Assembly: GCA_023251285.1 (NCBI GenBank)
Contig: JAHEZB010000117.1
Span: forward strand, 1 to 6,673
DNA: 6,673 nt
Direction: 5' to 3'
Origin: Chitinophagaceae bacterium
GTDB lineage: Bacteria > Bacteroidota > Bacteroidia > Chitinophagales > Chitinophagaceae
The notes beneath the pieces were generated by a model. It saw only the letters and a program-made list of their open reading frames with translations, was not told the origin of the DNA and did not search any database. Below, in pieces: positions 6,401-6,673 of this stretch (positions are counted from its first letter, which is position 1; every line of letters begins with the position of its first letter). Both the position numbers and the translations under genes were made by a program.

Positions 6401-6673
6401 TGCATTGATATATTAATAGTAGAACGGCTATCTACTTTAACGTCTTGTTCCTGGTAGCCAACACCTGTAATAACGAGTGTTGAATTGGCAGGTGCATTTA
6501 ATTCAAATTCACCGTTTGAATTGGTGGCGGTCGCCGTTTTCGTTCCCTTTACCTGTACGGTAATTCCGGGAAGAGGGCTGCCATCCGGGCCGGTTATCCG
6601 GCCTTTTACCGGATTTTGCTGGGCAAATGCAAATGCTGCACTGAGCATTAACATTGTAAAAAGAGTCAGAAAT
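3490..6673 (-). CDS. SusC/RagA-like TonB-linked outer-membrane transporter, 5' end outside window
   Basis: A beta-barrel importer that works with the SusD-like protein and draws energy from TonB-ExbBD. The frame stays open past the ATG at 6654 to the window edge (preceding codons read FLTLFT), extending a hydrophobic signal peptide, so the true start is outside and 6654 is probably internal. Counting from that Met: the signal peptide ends at about AFA-Q (residue 11/12). A carboxypeptidase-like regulatory (CTD) domain spans about 16-85 (GRITGPDGSPLPGITVQVKG, GEFELN, GVGYQEQDV). The plug spans about 92-240 and includes NEVVVTALG, the SusC signature PLYVIDGMPI (169-178) and INVLKGQAASALYG...GVIMITTKSG. 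The 22-strand-type barrel follows and ends in MGIGLNLTF with a terminal Phe, as outer-membrane barrels usually do. No STN domain lies between signal peptide and CTD, so control through a FecR/ECF-sigma pair is unlikely. At about 1,060 or more residues it has full family length with no frameshift. The substrate is unknown. Confidence 0.95.
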   Translation of the reverse strand, partial: FLTLFTMLMLSAAFAFAQQNPVKGRITGPDGSPLPGITVQVKGTKTATATNSNGEFELNAPANSTLVITGVGYQEQDVKVDSRSTINISMQTGTATRLNEVVVTALGVSREKKALGYSVQSLSADQLTKGANPNLSSALEGKLAGVEVRPSSGMPGASTQIFIRGARFFDGNNAPLYVIDGMPINSNPDFNVGGNGVTGTDYAGRSIDIDPNDIASINVLKGQAASALYGMRASNGVIMITTKSGKGLKKGRAVVGFSTNFQFDQDSRLPDLQTQYAQGSAGKFNPTASTSWGPLISSLPDNATYGGNVANAFNNNTPTDQTKGRYWNIKKNAWVLPGVYNNPKEFFQTGLTSSNNVNISQAGDFGNYYVGLGATNQSGIIPKSGMNRYNAKFSGEFNVSTKIKVGANVNFTSTDIDKMPSGNNSYLFEVYGAPVSYDLKGTPTHVAGNPYKQIQYRGGTFDNPYWGTQYNNFNEVTRRVFGNTYFSYNPMKDLNIRYQVGLDEYTTDRTQLYEYGSGPYNTGQIVNGALVNRTFNSLFNITYNKNISTDWHVNALVGNEINDGYTRNITGTGSKFIIPGFDNISNASTQTSSEGVFKNRTVGFYGQAGIDWQSMVYLNITGRNDIVSTMPPDNRSFFYPSASLSWVFSQMNALKGKGFFGKLRASYAEVGAPGTYMDRIYYQGSSGSGFLNGDIEFPFNGVVGFRPNSTLYDPHLKPQNTKSWEVGAELGFFDNRIHLDYAYTSQETVDQIFSIPLAGSTGFAQIVKNAGDMKSSVHEVTLTLIPVKSRNFEWNLTANFTKVINKVISLAPGVDNIYLGGFVDPQVRAAIGYTYPSIYGTSFEKNDKGQIVIDDDPNSATYGMPLAGTDGVIGSVTPKFILGVNNDFTYKSLHLSFLIDWKNGGQMYSGINRLMNLYGTSAVTADRGTAKTVIQGVKASTVTDGKGGTPNDIVITGANNFQTLYGSVYANISEANIYSTSFVKLRDVSLTFDLPKSISDRTHFIRSASISVSARNILLWTALPNADPESSQGNGNMQGGFDYMSLPQTRSMGIGLNLTF

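Noticed and set aside
4123..6416. Plus-strand frames of 68-72 codons and a minus-strand frame of 62 codons within the SusC-like gene
   Set aside because: The SusC-like frame is continuous and family-like across the whole region, so these are chance frames.
1..6673. CRISPR arrays, tRNA/rRNA genes, insertion sequences or attachment sites
   Set aside because: I looked for spaced direct repeats, tRNA-like cloverleaf segments, transposase motifs and long terminal inverted repeats and saw none; the DNA is almost fully accounted for by the protein genes.

Overview
The window looks like a chromosomal segment from a Bacteroidota bacterium. A SusC/SusD outer-membrane pair, a DUF3467 protein ending in NFGGPTAQA, moderately AT-rich DNA, few Shine-Dalgarno sites and a possible TAnnTTTG-type -7 element all point there. 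The style of the SusC/SusD proteins suggests the Chitinophagia/Sphingobacteriia side of the phylum, but that is an impression, not a placement.

Layout from left to right. Positions 1-834 (+) hold the C-terminal 277 residues of an RND (HAE1/AcrB-type) efflux transporter whose start lies left of the window. A 76-bp convergent gap follows. Positions 911-1900 (-) hold a compact three-gene cluster, in transcription order: a DUF3467 protein (1900-1586), a 68-residue charged protein of unknown function (1568-1362) and an AbiEii/MNT-like minimal nucleotidyltransferase (1369-911). The last two overlap by 8 bp. Positions 1901-2029 are intergenic and contain a strong intrinsic terminator at 1975-2008 for the operon to its right. 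Positions 2030-3463 (-) encode a complete SusD-like lipoprotein (SusD_2 type). Positions 3490-6673 (-) encode a SusC-like TonB-dependent transporter that is still open at the right edge, so its first few codons are missing.

The SusC and SusD proteins should form one outer-membrane uptake complex: a SusD lid over a SusC barrel, energised by TonB. The operon is closed by the terminator directly after susD, so no degradative enzyme follows within the transcript and the substrate cannot be read from the window. The RND fragment is the inner-membrane pump of an envelope export system and is unrelated in orientation.

Nothing here is clearly a new system. The best candidate for a second look is the 68-residue protein plus nucleotidyltransferase pair. 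It has the layout of a two-gene toxin-antitoxin-like or accessory module and sits beside a DUF3467 gene.
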